Assembly: GCF_017357825.1 (NCBI RefSeq)
Contig: NZ_CP046072.1
Location: forward strand, 744,001-808,000
Direction: 5' to 3'
Origin: Sulfurimonas aquatica
Lineage (GTDB): Bacteria > Campylobacterota > Campylobacteria > Campylobacterales > Sulfurimonadaceae
Length of the DNA: 64,000 nucleotides
Shown here piece by piece: positions 44,896-55,503 of this stretch. The number at the start of each line of letters is the position of its first letter. The stretch's first letter is position 1. The position numbers and the translations under genes are program-made. Below the pieces are notes generated by a model that ran no database searches, had not been told where the DNA came from, and saw only the letters and a program-made list of their open reading frames with translations.

Positions 44896-45817
44896 CAGTC
44901 TCTATTTTGAATACCCTTATGTGGCGTTAGCGCTTGTGGCGTTTATACTTTGTGAACTCTTTTGTAAGATGAAACTTCCCTCATTTTATTTCCCTCATGC
45001 AGCACAGTTTATGAACTCTACCATCTCCGCTTCAAAGTTTCTCTTTCTTTTGAAGTGGCTAGGAATAGTTCTTATGGTCGTGGCGTTAATGTCCCCTGTA
45101 AAAGATGAAGCTTATGAGTTAGAACCTAAAAAAGGGCATGAACTGGCGATAATCATAGATGCGTCGCAATCTATGCAAGCAAGAGGATTTGATGATAATA
45201 ATCCTGGCATAAGCCGTTTTGACATTGTAAAAGCGATAGTGAGCGATTTTATAAAAAAGAGAGTGACAGATAACATAGGTCTGGTAGTTTTTGGAGAGTA
45301 CTCTTTTATAGCATCTCCCTTAACTTATGATGAGAATATTCTCTCACGAATAGTCTCACAACTCCAAATAGGAATGGCAGGAAAATATACTGCTCTGTAT
45401 GAGTCTCTAGCTCAAGGGGTAAACCTTTTAAAAATGAGTGAATCAAAATCAAAAGTGGCTATTTTACTTACCGATGGATTCTCAACGCAGGGCGTAGATA
45501 AAATACCTTTAGACGTTGCTCTTGACATGGCAAAAAAAGAGGGTGTGAAAGTCTATCCCGTAGGTATTGGCATGCCTCATGAGTATAATAGAAACGTACT
45601 TATGAAAATAGCAAAAGAGACTGGAGGAGTGGCGTTTGGCGCTTCAAGCGCTAATGAACTCAAGGCGGTTTATGACAAGATAGACGAGCTTGAAAAGGTT
45701 GAGATTAAAAATGAGACCTTTACTTATATGAACTACTACTATATTTATCCGCTTTTTGTGGCATTTATACTTTTAATGACATATGTGTATCTTAGAAATA
45801 AAAGAGGAGTGAACTGA
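44888..45817 (+). CDS. batA: BatA-like VWA membrane protein
   Basis: A 309-residue protein with two N-terminal membrane helices, a VWA domain with an intact MIDAS motif (IIDASQSMQ, about 88-96) and Asp in ILLTDGFSTQG, and a C-terminal membrane helix (YYIYPLFVAFILLMTYVYL). It overlaps its neighbours at both ends by 8 and 1 bases. VWA/MoxR sets are linked to envelope stress and aerotolerance in other bacteria. Confidence 0.85.
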   Translation: MFNSLYFEYPYVALALVAFILCELFCKMKLPSFYFPHAAQFMNSTISASKFLFLLKWLGIVLMVVALMSPVKDEAYELEPKKGHELAIIIDASQSMQARGFDDNNPGISRFDIVKAIVSDFIKKRVTDNIGLVVFGEYSFIASPLTYDENILSRIVSQLQIGMAGKYTALYESLAQGVNLLKMSESKSKVAILLTDGFSTQGVDKIPLDVALDMAKKEGVKVYPVGIGMPHEYNRNVLMKIAKETGGVAFGASSANELKAVYDKIDELEKVEIKNETFTYMNYYYIYPLFVAFILLMTYVYLRNKRGVN

Positions 45818-47667
45818 TGAATTTTTTACATCCTGAATTTTTATACTATATGATAGTTCCTCTTCTGATTTTGTTTGGACTACTCCTAACGCAAAAGGCA
45901 AAAGAGACGAGTTTTTTCTCCGCTGAAGTTATGGATAAACTTCGCGTTGGCTCAAACAGTTTGAGTATGAAAGGAAGAAATTATCTTTTTTTACTTATGG
46001 GTATTTTGATAGTCATAGCGCTCGCAGGACCTGTGATAGACGATGGCAAAGTTGAGGTAAAAGCAAAGAGTGCTGACATAATGATTGCGCTTGATATCTC
46101 TGACTCGATGCTTGCTTCGGACGTCTATCCAAATAGATTAAAACTTGCAAAACAAAAAGCGCTAGAACTTTTAAAGCTAGCGCCAAACGAGAGAATAGGG
46201 GTGATAGGCTTTGCGAAAAACTCCTACCTAGTCTCTCCTTTAAGTTTTGATCATAAGGCGGTGAGTTTTTTGCTTCGCCAACTCAACACTAGCTCTATCA
46301 CCGAGAAGGGAACTAACTTTCTCTCAATGCTAGAAGTGGTTGATAGAAGCATGAAAAAAGAGTCTAAAAAGTATCTACTTATCTTAAGCGATGGGGGAGA
46401 TAGTGAAGATTTCTCACACGAGATAGCATATGCTAAAGAGCATAAAATCGCCATTTTTGTTTTAGGCGTAGGAACAACCAAAGGCGCTCCCATAAAGCAG
46501 GAAAATGGAGAGTTCATAAAACAAAATGGAAATATAATAGTCTCTAAACTTAATGAGAATATTGCGGACCTTGCAACAAAGAGCGGTGGCGTTTATATAG
46601 AGAGCGTAAACTCAAACGATGACGTAAAAGCGATGCTTGAAGAGATAGACGCTCATAGTGAAAAAAGAGAGTTGAAGTCTGAAGAGATTGCAAGATATAT
46701 CCCTCTATTTTATTATCCACTTGCTCTGGCTCTGTTGATTTTACTCATTGCCACGTCTTCATTTTCTAAACGCGAGATAAAAAACGTCTCGGCGATGTTT
46801 ATGGCGGTTATGTTTTTAACTAACTCCGTAGAGTTAAACGCGGGAGTTTTAGATTTTGTGCAACTTGATGAGGCAAAAGAGGCTTATGGTAATGAAGAGT
46901 ATACTAAGAGCGCAGAGATTTACGAGAGTTATTCAAAAGAGACCGATAGTGCTCAGAGTAGTTACAATCTAGGAAACTCTCTTTATAAGCAAGGTAAGTT
47001 TAAAGAAGCTAGAGAGAGTTATGAAAAGGCGGCTTTTGAAGACGCAGCTCTAAACGCTAAGAAACTCTCTAACATAGGCAATAGCTATGTAAAAGAAGAA
47101 GCTACAAAAGAGAACTTGCAAAAAGCGGTTGAGGCATATGAAAACTCTTTAAAGCTACAAGAAGATAAACAAACGCGAGAAAATCTTGAGGCTGTAAAAA
47201 AAGCGATAAAAGAGCAAGAGAAGAAAGAAGAAGAGAATAAAGAGAACGAAGATAAAGATAAGCAAGATAAAGATAAAAAAGACGATAAACAAGACAAGAA
47301 AGATGACGAGTCAAAAAAAGATGAAAACTCAGATGAGAAAAACGAGGATTCACAAGATAAAGATAGCAAAGAAAAAGAGGATAAAAAAAGCCAAGAGCAA
47401 AAAGATAAAGAACAACAAGAAAAAGAAGAGCAAGAGAAGAAAGAGCAAGAGAAGTCTCAAAAAGAAAAAGAAGAAGACAAGGCTGAAGAGCTAAAAGATG
47501 AAAATTCTACTCAGCAACAACCACAGCAAGTAGATATGAGTGATGAAATGAGCGATGAAGAACAAAACAAATGGCTCAAACAGCTTAATAAGCAACAAAA
47601 TACATATATGTATATGTTAAATCAAGAGAATAAAGTAGAGGAGAATGAAGATGCAAAACCTTGGTAG
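45817..47667 (+). CDS. batB: BatB/BatC fusion: VWA domain, TPRs and charged tail
   Basis: A 616-residue protein combining what are separate BatB and BatC proteins elsewhere. The N-terminal membrane helices precede a VWA domain with MIDAS DISDSMLAS (about 93-101) and LSDGGDSEDF. A further membrane segment near 300-335 is followed by TPR repeats (about 345-465: EAYGNEEYTKSAEIYESYS, SSYNLGNSLYKQGKFKEARE). A tail of about 110 residues consists almost only of K, E, D, Q and S. The tail likely forms an extended charged helix. Overlaps neighbours by 1 and 23 bases. Confidence 0.85.
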   Translation: MNFLHPEFLYYMIVPLLILFGLLLTQKAKETSFFSAEVMDKLRVGSNSLSMKGRNYLFLLMGILIVIALAGPVIDDGKVEVKAKSADIMIALDISDSMLASDVYPNRLKLAKQKALELLKLAPNERIGVIGFAKNSYLVSPLSFDHKAVSFLLRQLNTSSITEKGTNFLSMLEVVDRSMKKESKKYLLILSDGGDSEDFSHEIAYAKEHKIAIFVLGVGTTKGAPIKQENGEFIKQNGNIIVSKLNENIADLATKSGGVYIESVNSNDDVKAMLEEIDAHSEKRELKSEEIARYIPLFYYPLALALLILLIATSSFSKREIKNVSAMFMAVMFLTNSVELNAGVLDFVQLDEAKEAYGNEEYTKSAEIYESYSKETDSAQSSYNLGNSLYKQGKFKEARESYEKAAFEDAALNAKKLSNIGNSYVKEEATKENLQKAVEAYENSLKLQEDKQTRENLEAVKKAIKEQEKKEEENKENEDKDKQDKDKKDDKQDKKDDESKKDENSDEKNEDSQDKDSKEKEDKKSQEQKDKEQQEKEEQEKKEQEKSQKEKEEDKAEELKDENSTQQQPQQVDMSDEMSDEEQNKWLKQLNKQQNTYMYMLNQENKVEENEDAKPW

Positions 47668-49084
47668 AATAGCCCTTTTTATAATATTTTTAACAACTAC
47701 GATTTACGCTACGGTAACAGCAAAGGTTGAACCAAGAGTTATCTCCGCTGGAGATGATGCTGTTTATGTTTTAACAATTAGCGGAGAGGATATAAAAAAA
47801 CCTATCATTGATAGCATATGTGGCAATGATATTACCTCTACAGGTTCACAAACAAGTATCCAATCTATAAATGGGGATTATCAAAAGAGTTACTCTCTGC
47901 GTTATAGCTTTACCCCTTTTAAGAGTTGTACTATTGATGGTGTTGAGGTTGAGATTGATGGCAAGATAGAGAAGTCAAATAGTGTGAATGTTGTTGTTGA
48001 ACCTATGAAACAAGATCTGAGAGCTGACTTTATTCTTTTACTTGAGCCTTCAAAAAAAGAGCTTTATGTTGGAGAGCCATTCACTTTGACACTTCTTCTT
48101 AAGCAAAAGAGAAATGCGCAAGCTGTTGATAGCAAGTTTATTGCCCCGGATTTTAAAGGTTTTTGGACAAAAGAGGAATCTCAACCTAAACGCACAGATG
48201 ATGGAGAGTATATTACTACAACTGTAGTTTATAAACTAGCGGCCCAAAGAAGTGGAGTCTTAAGTATTCCACCTGCACAGCTAAAAATAGCTTCGCGTGT
48301 AGGCTCAAACCAGTGGGGAACGCTTATTCCTCAAGTGAAGTGGAAAAGTTACTACTCAAATGAGTTAAGTATCACAGCAAACCCTCTTCCTAATGGTGTA
48401 AATATTATTGGAGACTTTAGTATAAATGTAAGCGTTGCTAAAACAGAGATAAATTCCAATGAAGCGGTTAACCTTACTATCAATGTAAATGGAAATGGAA
48501 ACCTTGAAGATATAAAGAGTTTTAAACCTTATTTGCAAGGTGTGAATGTATTTGATGAGAAGATAGTTGTTAAAGGAAATTCACTGACTCAAAAGCTAGC
48601 GTTTGTAAGTGATAGAGATTTTACAATTGAACCTTTTAAACTTGAATACTTTAGCATTAAAACTGGAAAAATAGAGACTATTCAAACGAAGGCTATTGAT
48701 ATAAAAGTAAGTGGAGAAGTGACGAGCCAAGAGAGTAAAGTAAAAATTAAACGCGATGAGACTACTTCTGAGCTTAATCAAGAAGTTAAAGAGGTGGTTG
48801 TAACAAAAGCAATAGATAAACTATGGATAGCCCTTGCTTTTGTTGTTGGCATAGCTTTAGGGGTACTTGGAATGTTGTTTAAAGCTAGAAAAGGAGAGAG
48901 GAGAGGAAAAAGTATTGACTTGCAAGATGAAAAGCTACTCCTTATAAAACTTCTCCCATATAAAGATAACGCAGACGTAAAAGAGATAGTGGATATACTT
49001 GAGAATAATATCTACTCAAAAGATAAAAAATCACTAGATAAGAAAAAAGTAAAAGAGATAATAAAAAGTTACTCTATATCTTAA
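47645..49084 (+). CDS. batD: BatD-like protein
   Basis: A 479-residue protein: signal peptide (IALFIIFLTTTIYA), then beta-sandwich domains typical of BatD (VEPRVISAGDDAVYVLTISG, EPSKKELYVGEPFTLTLLLKQK, INSNEAVNLTINVNGNGNLEDIKSF). A membrane helix lies near 393-413 (IALAFVVGIALGVLGML), followed by a short cytosolic tail. It closes the operon. ATG 47645 overlaps batB; the ATG two codons later is equally possible. Confidence 0.85.
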   Translation: MKMQNLGRIALFIIFLTTTIYATVTAKVEPRVISAGDDAVYVLTISGEDIKKPIIDSICGNDITSTGSQTSIQSINGDYQKSYSLRYSFTPFKSCTIDGVEVEIDGKIEKSNSVNVVVEPMKQDLRADFILLLEPSKKELYVGEPFTLTLLLKQKRNAQAVDSKFIAPDFKGFWTKEESQPKRTDDGEYITTTVVYKLAAQRSGVLSIPPAQLKIASRVGSNQWGTLIPQVKWKSYYSNELSITANPLPNGVNIIGDFSINVSVAKTEINSNEAVNLTINVNGNGNLEDIKSFKPYLQGVNVFDEKIVVKGNSLTQKLAFVSDRDFTIEPFKLEYFSIKTGKIETIQTKAIDIKVSGEVTSQESKVKIKRDETTSELNQEVKEVVVTKAIDKLWIALAFVVGIALGVLGMLFKARKGERRGKSIDLQDEKLLLIKLLPYKDNADVKEIVDILENNIYSKDKKSLDKKKVKEIIKSYSIS

Positions 49085-49134
49085 AATAGTGTTTTTCTAA
49101 AAGTATAGTGGCATAAAGCCCTAAGGAATTTTAA

Positions 49135-50025
49135 ATGGCTACAGGTATATTAGTAATATTAGATGACATAGCAATGCTTATGGATGATGCAGCTGCTATG
49201 AGTAAGATCGCTACTAAAAAGACTGTAGGTCTGCTTAGCGATGACTTAGCTGTAAACGCTCAAAAAGCATCGGGATTTGCATCTTCAAGAGAACTACCAG
49301 TTTTGTGGGAAATTACAAAGGGCTCTTTTAAAAATAAACTAATCATTCTGCCTATTGCATTTTTGCTAAGTGCATTTGCTTCTTGGCTTATCATTCCTAT
49401 ACTTATGATTGGTGGCGTTTATTTAGCTTATGAGGGTACTGAGAAGATAGTAGAGTACTTTTTTCATAAGAGTGAAGATAAAGACGTAACTAATCAAAAA
49501 ACTATTAAAGGAGATGCCGTTACATTAGAAAAAAAGAAGATAAAGTCAGCTGTTATTACTGATTTTATACTCTCAATCGAGATTGTTATAATGGCACTCG
49601 GAACTGTTCTAGAAGAGAGTCTATCTATACAGATTATAGCTGTAAGCGTAGTCTCTATTATTGCTACTATCGGAGTTTATGGTCTTGTAGCTCTTATTGT
49701 AAGAATGGATGATTTTGGATTTAAGCTTATATCAATGTCAAATGAAGAGAATGCATTAGTTGAGAAAATAGGCAGACTTTTAGTAAGCACGTTACCAAAG
49801 TTGATAAAAGTTCTAACCGTGGTAGGTACGGTTGCCATGCTTCTTGTTGCAGGTGGAATATTTGTTCATAACGTGCATCAGATTCATGATTTACTTCATG
49901 GAATTCCATCTATACTTGGCGAATTGATTGTTGGTCTTGTAGTTGGATTGATTACCGTTGGTCTGCATTTAATTTATTCTAAAATTAGAGGGAATTTTGA
50001 AAGTGAAGAGAAGAGTCTCTCTTAG
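49135..50025 (+). CDS. DUF808-family membrane protein
   Basis: A 296-residue protein with the DUF808 start ATGILVILDDIAMLMDDAAAMSKIATKKT and AGVLGDDLAVNA-like segment (GLLSDDLAVNAQKASGF). About six to seven membrane helices follow. The family is widespread and uncharacterised. The gene is convergent with tyrA and their ends overlap by 4 bases. Confidence 0.88.
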   Translation: MATGILVILDDIAMLMDDAAAMSKIATKKTVGLLSDDLAVNAQKASGFASSRELPVLWEITKGSFKNKLIILPIAFLLSAFASWLIIPILMIGGVYLAYEGTEKIVEYFFHKSEDKDVTNQKTIKGDAVTLEKKKIKSAVITDFILSIEIVIMALGTVLEESLSIQIIAVSVVSIIATIGVYGLVALIVRMDDFGFKLISMSNEENALVEKIGRLLVSTLPKLIKVLTVVGTVAMLLVAGGIFVHNVHQIHDLLHGIPSILGELIVGLVVGLITVGLHLIYSKIRGNFESEEKSLS

Positions 50026-50852
50026 TCTAAGATATCGTGGAGTTTATTTCCATCTTTCATCTCTTGGTGGACTTTCTCCCACTCATCACTTAAAATAGCT
50101 TCTTTAAGTTCTGTAAGTTCATCTTCAAAAAGTTCTATAGCCTCAATGAGGTTAGTTTTATTTTGTCTAAAGATATCTTCCCACATGTTTGGTGAACTCT
50201 TAGCAAGTCTACTCATTGAACGAAATCCACCCGCGGCAAGAGCTAAAATATTACGTTTATTCTCTTGTTTCATAACAGTGTTGGCAATAGAGTAAGAGAT
50301 GGCATGGGGCATATGAGATATAAACGCGGCATGTCTATCGTGTTCAGCACCTCGCATAAATGATTTACGCATATTTAAAGAGGTGAAGATTTTTTTGGCT
50401 GTTTCACACTGATGTTTTCCACTATCTTCAAGATCACAAAGTACGACTACCTTGTCTTCATAAAGACCTTCTATAGCCGCTGTTGGACCAAAGTTTTCAG
50501 TTCCTGTCATTGGGTGAGCTGCAACAAAGTTTTTTCTTATGATGGGAGGTACTGAAGATATAATCTTCTCTTTTGTACTCCCTAAGTCTATGATAGTGAC
50601 ATCTTGAGAAACATCAGTGAGTTTTTCCAAAGAGGCGATAACGCCATTAACTGGTATAGCTAAGAAGATTACATCACACTTTTTTACAAGCTCAAACTCT
50701 ACAATTTCATCTACTAAATTAAGTTCTAGGGCAGTCTTTTTATGTTCTTCATTGTGGTCGTAACCGACTATTTTATTTATATAATCTTTTGCTCTAAGAC
50801 TAAGTGCAAGCGAGCCACCCATAAGTCCAAGACCTACTATTGCTATGTTCAT
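50022..50852 (-). CDS. tyrA: Prephenate dehydrogenase
   Basis: NAD(P)-dependent oxidative decarboxylation of prephenate to 4-hydroxyphenylpyruvate in tyrosine synthesis. The 276-residue protein has the Rossmann start IVGLGLMGGSLALSLR, IFLAIPVNGVI, the catalytic His in AAHPMTGTENFGP and SHMPHAISYSIA. There is no fused chorismate mutase or ACT domain. Confidence 0.93.
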   Translation of the reverse strand: MNIAIVGLGLMGGSLALSLRAKDYINKIVGYDHNEEHKKTALELNLVDEIVEFELVKKCDVIFLAIPVNGVIASLEKLTDVSQDVTIIDLGSTKEKIISSVPPIIRKNFVAAHPMTGTENFGPTAAIEGLYEDKVVVLCDLEDSGKHQCETAKKIFTSLNMRKSFMRGAEHDRHAAFISHMPHAISYSIANTVMKQENKRNILALAAGGFRSMSRLAKSSPNMWEDIFRQNKTNLIEAIELFEDELTELKEAILSDEWEKVHQEMKDGNKLHDILD

Positions 50853-50934
50853 ATACTATCTTTCATAAATATTTTTACGATTATACTATCTTTAGTTAAC
50901 ATTCAAGCTTTTGTATTTAGAAGCTAACGAAATA

Positions 50935-53064
50935 TTATTTATATAAATCATCAAGAGCACTAAATAGGTCAATAGAATCATTTTCTATATTTTTAAATAG
51001 TTCTATAATTTCATCAGACTTAAGGCTCTCACTCTCCTCAAGCATCTGTATAATCGTCTCAATTTTACTATGAAGATTTTTATGCGGTGCTTGAATATTT
51101 TTAAAGCCTTGCTTATTACTAAATCTTGACTTGATATCATCAGCGGAACACCAATTCACAAGGCTACAGTTATTATGCTCTTCCACACTACTATTTGGCT
51201 TACCAACAAATGCACTTGAGTAAGTATTGTTCTTGTATATCATATGCTCTAGTTTAACCATGTTTGTAAAGAGTTCATGACCTATAGATGAACTATCATC
51301 TTTTAACGTCTCTATATTTGTAACCATTTCAAAGAAACCACTTTTGAAATCATCAAGTTTTTCTTGTGAAGAGAGAGTGTATTGCTCTATTTTTTCACTA
51401 TTTTCAGCCATACTCATTGAGTTTTGCTTTAGTACACTAATATTTGCTTCAACTTCACTAGTAGCTTTTTGAGTTCTCTCAGCTAGTTTTCTTACTTCAT
51501 CAGCAACAACGGCAAAGCCACGGCCATGCTCACCTGCACGAGCTGCTTCAATAGCAGCGTTAAGCGCAAGTAAGTTGGTTTGATCAGAGATATCTTTGAT
51601 TAAAGATATTACACTGTATATCTCTTCAACGTTAGAAGAGAGCTGTTCAGAAGATATTCTAGAGTCTGCTATCATTTGAGATATTTCAGAAATAGTACTT
51701 ATAATTTCATCAGTCGAGAGGGAAACAGTTTGTACAGTCTCACCAGTGAGTTGATTTAACTTATTGATTTGAGTTATTTTATCGACATTATTTTTTAAAC
51801 TATTACGTAGGTTGTTAGAGTTGTCAATTGAACCGGCTATCATACTATTGGAGAGAGTAAGGGTTAGCATGTTTTTGTTCATATTTTCAGTTGCTTCTTG
51901 AGCGGATCTTTCAGCTATGACCGCTTGTTCTTGTTGCTCTATAGATAACTGTTCAACTTTATTTAAAAAAGTATTAAAACTAGCACTTGCTTGACCTAGT
52001 TCATCATTTGTATTTACTGGTAGCCTTACTGCTAAGTTAGCATCTCCTTGAGAGAGTTCTTTTGTAACTCTATCAAGCTCTTCAATAGGATTTGTAACTG
52101 TTCTTTTAATAATATACATGATTAAGAATAGTATGATTAAATCTATAACTATGATGATAAGTATTTGTCTGAGGGAAGAGTTCTGAGACTTTTGTATAAG
52201 TGATTCTACTTTAGAGATACTCTTTCCAGCTACTGCATATCCAACAAGTTCATTAGAGAAGTCATAAATTGGCTCAGATATTACAAAATATTCATCTGTA
52301 ATCTGATAATTCTCCGTATCTCTTATATTTACATTAATTAGATCATCAAAGAAGCCTTTATTGATAATCTCTTCTTTAACTGCTAGAGTGAAACCATTGG
52401 TGTTTGCTGCATCTTTTAGAGATGTTGCAGTAGATAAATAGTTATCATCCATAACTATTACTAAGTCGTATCCGTAGTTCTTTTTAGCATCTTTAACAAT
52501 TGAGTTTAATCCCTGCATAAACTCTACTGAACCCAAGTACTTATTATCTTGAATGATTGGTGCCAATCCTCTTAAAACTAAACCGGCGCGACCTAACTCG
52601 ATAGCGACAATTGGCTTTTTATCCTCCTTAATACTAACAATAGTTTTTCTAAAAGAGCTTAAATCATCTCCAAATTTTTTCGGTTTCCATGCTCTTAAGA
52701 AACTATGAACATTTTCATCATGTATATGAATTTTTATATTTTTATAATTTGTATACTCTTTAAAATCTTTTGAAACAGTTTTTAAACCATTTATAGCAAT
52801 CTCTCTATCTTTTGTTTCTAAAGCTTTTACAACATTATAGTTGTTAGATATATTTATGGCGTTTGTGAGACCAATATTCTCTTTTGATTTAATCGCATCT
52901 TCATAAAAAGATCTTAAAGATTTCTCTTCGCTATTGTATATCTCATCAATCATATCTGCGTTTGAATACAAATAATTAACGATGATTATCATGAAACCCA
53001 TTATCATTGAAGCAATTAAGGGTATATGGACTTTTTTACTGATGGATAAGTTTTGAAAATTCAT
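50935..53064 (-). CDS. Methyl-accepting chemotaxis protein with CZB domain
   Basis: A 709-residue chemoreceptor. A membrane helix (about 13-30) and a large periplasmic double-Cache-like sensor lie before a second helix (about 300-320). HAMP and linker regions follow, then the signalling hairpin [38 protein letters not shown]. The C-terminus is a CZB zinc-binding domain: [22 protein letters not shown] and [11 protein letters not shown] supply the His and Cys ligands. CZB domains respond to zinc and oxidants such as hypochlorous acid in Helicobacter TlpD. The periplasmic ligand is unknown. Confidence 0.9.
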   Translation of the reverse strand: MNFQNLSISKKVHIPLIASMIMGFMIIIVNYLYSNADMIDEIYNSEEKSLRSFYEDAIKSKENIGLTNAINISNNYNVVKALETKDREIAINGLKTVSKDFKEYTNYKNIKIHIHDENVHSFLRAWKPKKFGDDLSSFRKTIVSIKEDKKPIVAIELGRAGLVLRGLAPIIQDNKYLGSVEFMQGLNSIVKDAKKNYGYDLVIVMDDNYLSTATSLKDAANTNGFTLAVKEEIINKGFFDDLINVNIRDTENYQITDEYFVISEPIYDFSNELVGYAVAGKSISKVESLIQKSQNSSLRQILIIIVIDLIILFLIMYIIKRTVTNPIEELDRVTKELSQGDANLAVRLPVNTNDELGQASASFNTFLNKVEQLSIEQQEQAVIAERSAQEATENMNKNMLTLTLSNSMIAGSIDNSNNLRNSLKNNVDKITQINKLNQLTGETVQTVSLSTDEIISTISEISQMIADSRISSEQLSSNVEEIYSVISLIKDISDQTNLLALNAAIEAARAGEHGRGFAVVADEVRKLAERTQKATSEVEANISVLKQNSMSMAENSEKIEQYTLSSQEKLDDFKSGFFEMVTNIETLKDDSSSIGHELFTNMVKLEHMIYKNNTYSSAFVGKPNSSVEEHNNCSLVNWCSADDIKSRFSNKQGFKNIQAPHKNLHSKIETIIQMLEESESLKSDEIIELFKNIENDSIDLFSALDDLYK

Positions 53065-53245
53065 TCTAGATTCCTGATCTATAAAGTTTAGGTTAATATC
53101 TTAGTATAACTGTGTTAAATAAAGATTAAATTTTTTTAATATTTTATCTTTTTTACATTCAAAATATAGAAATTTAAGCTTACTTTCACTTATTATTAAC
53201 CTCATTAGAGGTAAAATCATCTCTTATTTTAAACATGGAATTTTA

Positions 53246-55489
53246 ATGAAAATACTTTTACCTTTTTTGCTCCTCCTCTTTTTTACATCAAATATATCTG
53301 CAGAAGTTGTCAAGACTATTAAATACAAGGGAATGGTTCAGTTGTCAGAGTCAGTCGCGCTAAGAATGCTTAGCTTTGACAAGGGTGACGACATTACTTT
53401 AGAGATGCTGGATGAGGCTGTAAAGAAGTACTTTAAACAGGGTTACTTTAATGATATATGGGTTGAGTTTGAAGAGGGAAACTTAACATTTTTCTTTGTC
53501 GAAAAAGCTATTATCTCTAAGATTGAGCTTAAGGGATGGAAAGATACTGATGAAGAGGCAAAAGATGCTGTTATTCAGATAAAAAAAGGTGCTCTTTATA
53601 ATGAAAAGACTTTAGAGGCTGCAAAAAAGCGCATTATTGAGGCTATTTCGCAAGAGGGAAAGATAGATAGTGTTGTTGAGATAGAAACAGAGTATCTTGA
53701 AAATGGTAGTGTTAAAGTTATATTCTTGGTTAATGAAGGCGAAGAAGTAATTATAGAAAAACTTAAATATAGTGGTGTAAATGGTATAGATAGTGACAAG
53801 TTTGATACTGTAATCGCAAATAAAGAGCATGACTTTATGGGTTGGTTTTGGGGACAAAATGATGGAAAGATGTCTCTTAGAGATTTGGAATATGACAACC
53901 TAAGAATTCGTGATCTTTATATGCAGTATGGATATCTTGATGCAAAAGTTCAAGAGCCATTTGTTAGAGTAAATTTTAATCATTATACTGCAGATATGAG
54001 TTACAAAATAGAAGAGGGTGAAGTCTATTCTATAGAAAAAATTGCTATTTTTCAGTCTGAAAATGTGATGGATGAAGAGAAGATTAGAGAGATAATATCA
54101 CTAGAAGAGGGTGAAGTTTTTAATATTAAAAAATTTCGCTCTGATGCTGAAAAGATAAAAACAGCTATCGCAGATAAGAGCTACGCTTTTGTTCAAGTAG
54201 TACCTGATTTGAAAAAAAATAAAGATAATAAAACAGTAGAAGTAGTTTTTAAAATAACACCGGGTGATAAAGTAAAAATACGTAATGTAGTTATCTCTGG
54301 AAATAATAGAACACTAGATAGAATAATACGTCGTGAACTTTATCTTGGACCGGGGGACATGTACTCTTTGACTGACTTAAAAGATTCGAGAAACTCTCTT
54401 GGGCGTTTAGGTTTCTTTGAAGGCAACACTATAGAAGAGAAACGTATAGATAATCAAACTATGGACTTAGTAGTAAAAGTAAAAGAGGCACCAACTGGTA
54501 ATATTCAAATTGGTGGTGGATATGGATCTTATGGTGGACTTCTTTTTAGTTTAGCTGTTAATGACAGAAATATTTGGGGAAGTGGTATAAATGTTGGGGT
54601 AAAAGCAGAGAGATCACAAACAACACAGAGTTACTCTTTTAATATCTCTAACAACAGACTCAATGATAGTGACTTTAGTGGTAACTTCTCTATCTTTCAC
54701 TCGGCATATACGTATAATGATTACTCAGTATTTAGTGATGGGGTGAGTGTTGGTGTTGGTCATAGGTTCTCCCGTTTTGTCTCTGGGTATTTAGGATATG
54801 GGTTCTCTAGTAACTCTTATGATTTTGATGACACTATCGATTTGAGTGTTACAGATACATTTTATTTTGAAGATTACTCTAAAAGTGGTGTAACAGTAAG
54901 TGCTAAATGGGATAATACAGATGATTATTATCTACCTCGTGTGGGTTTTGATTTGTCTCAAAGTTTCGAGAAGACTGGACTTGGTGCAGATGCAAACTAT
55001 TTAAAATCAAGAACTAGTTTTGGTAAATATTTGGGACTAAAGGAGTGGATAGATTTTGATGCTATCCTTAGATATAAAGCAAGACTAAGTATGGTTATGA
55101 ATAATGGTTATATACCATTAGCGGAAAAGTTTTATATGGGTGGTATAGGTAGTGTTAGAGGATATGAGTCCTATTCACTCTCTCCATCTATTGCAGATGC
55201 TAATGCCTTTGATGGCATAAGAAGACTTGGGGGAGAGAAAACTTTTTCTAACTCACTTGAGCTTAGTATTCCACTAATCCCTAAGGCTAAAATGCGTCTT
55301 GTATCATTTTTGGACTGGGGTTTTATAGGCGATGAGTCAATAAATGAGATATCACGTGGGGGGTATGGACTTGGTTTAGAGTGGTTCTCCCCTGTTGGAC
55401 CAATTCAATTAATGTTTGCCAATCCTCTAAATGTTCAAACTGGTGACAAACCATCTAGTTTTGAGTTTACTATGGGACAGAGATTTTAA
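53246..55489 (+). CDS. bamA: Outer-membrane assembly factor BamA
   Basis: Omp85 protein of 747 aa that folds and inserts beta-barrel proteins. A signal peptide (LLPFLLLLFFTSNISA) is followed by five POTRA domains (about 20-425, for example VVISGNNRTLDRIIRRELYLGPGDMYSL). The 16-strand barrel includes GVRGYE-type loop six (GSVRGYESYSLSP) and ends in Phe (EFTMGQRF), the usual barrel signature. Its end lies 14 bases from that of the convergent ppx gene. Confidence 0.95.
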   Translation: MKILLPFLLLLFFTSNISAEVVKTIKYKGMVQLSESVALRMLSFDKGDDITLEMLDEAVKKYFKQGYFNDIWVEFEEGNLTFFFVEKAIISKIELKGWKDTDEEAKDAVIQIKKGALYNEKTLEAAKKRIIEAISQEGKIDSVVEIETEYLENGSVKVIFLVNEGEEVIIEKLKYSGVNGIDSDKFDTVIANKEHDFMGWFWGQNDGKMSLRDLEYDNLRIRDLYMQYGYLDAKVQEPFVRVNFNHYTADMSYKIEEGEVYSIEKIAIFQSENVMDEEKIREIISLEEGEVFNIKKFRSDAEKIKTAIADKSYAFVQVVPDLKKNKDNKTVEVVFKITPGDKVKIRNVVISGNNRTLDRIIRRELYLGPGDMYSLTDLKDSRNSLGRLGFFEGNTIEEKRIDNQTMDLVVKVKEAPTGNIQIGGGYGSYGGLLFSLAVNDRNIWGSGINVGVKAERSQTTQSYSFNISNNRLNDSDFSGNFSIFHSAYTYNDYSVFSDGVSVGVGHRFSRFVSGYLGYGFSSNSYDFDDTIDLSVTDTFYFEDYSKSGVTVSAKWDNTDDYYLPRVGFDLSQSFEKTGLGADANYLKSRTSFGKYLGLKEWIDFDAILRYKARLSMVMNNGYIPLAEKFYMGGIGSVRGYESYSLSPSIADANAFDGIRRLGGEKTFSNSLELSIPLIPKAKMRLVSFLDWGFIGDESINEISRGGYGLGLEWFSPVGPIQLMFANPLNVQTGDKPSSFEFTMGQRF

Positions 55490-55503
55490 TCAAAAGTTCT
55501 ATT

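Noticed and set aside
47085-47494. Long opposite-strand and +1 frames in the batB tail
   Set aside because: They mirror the repetitive AAG/GAA/GAT codons of the charged tail and have no independent start signals.
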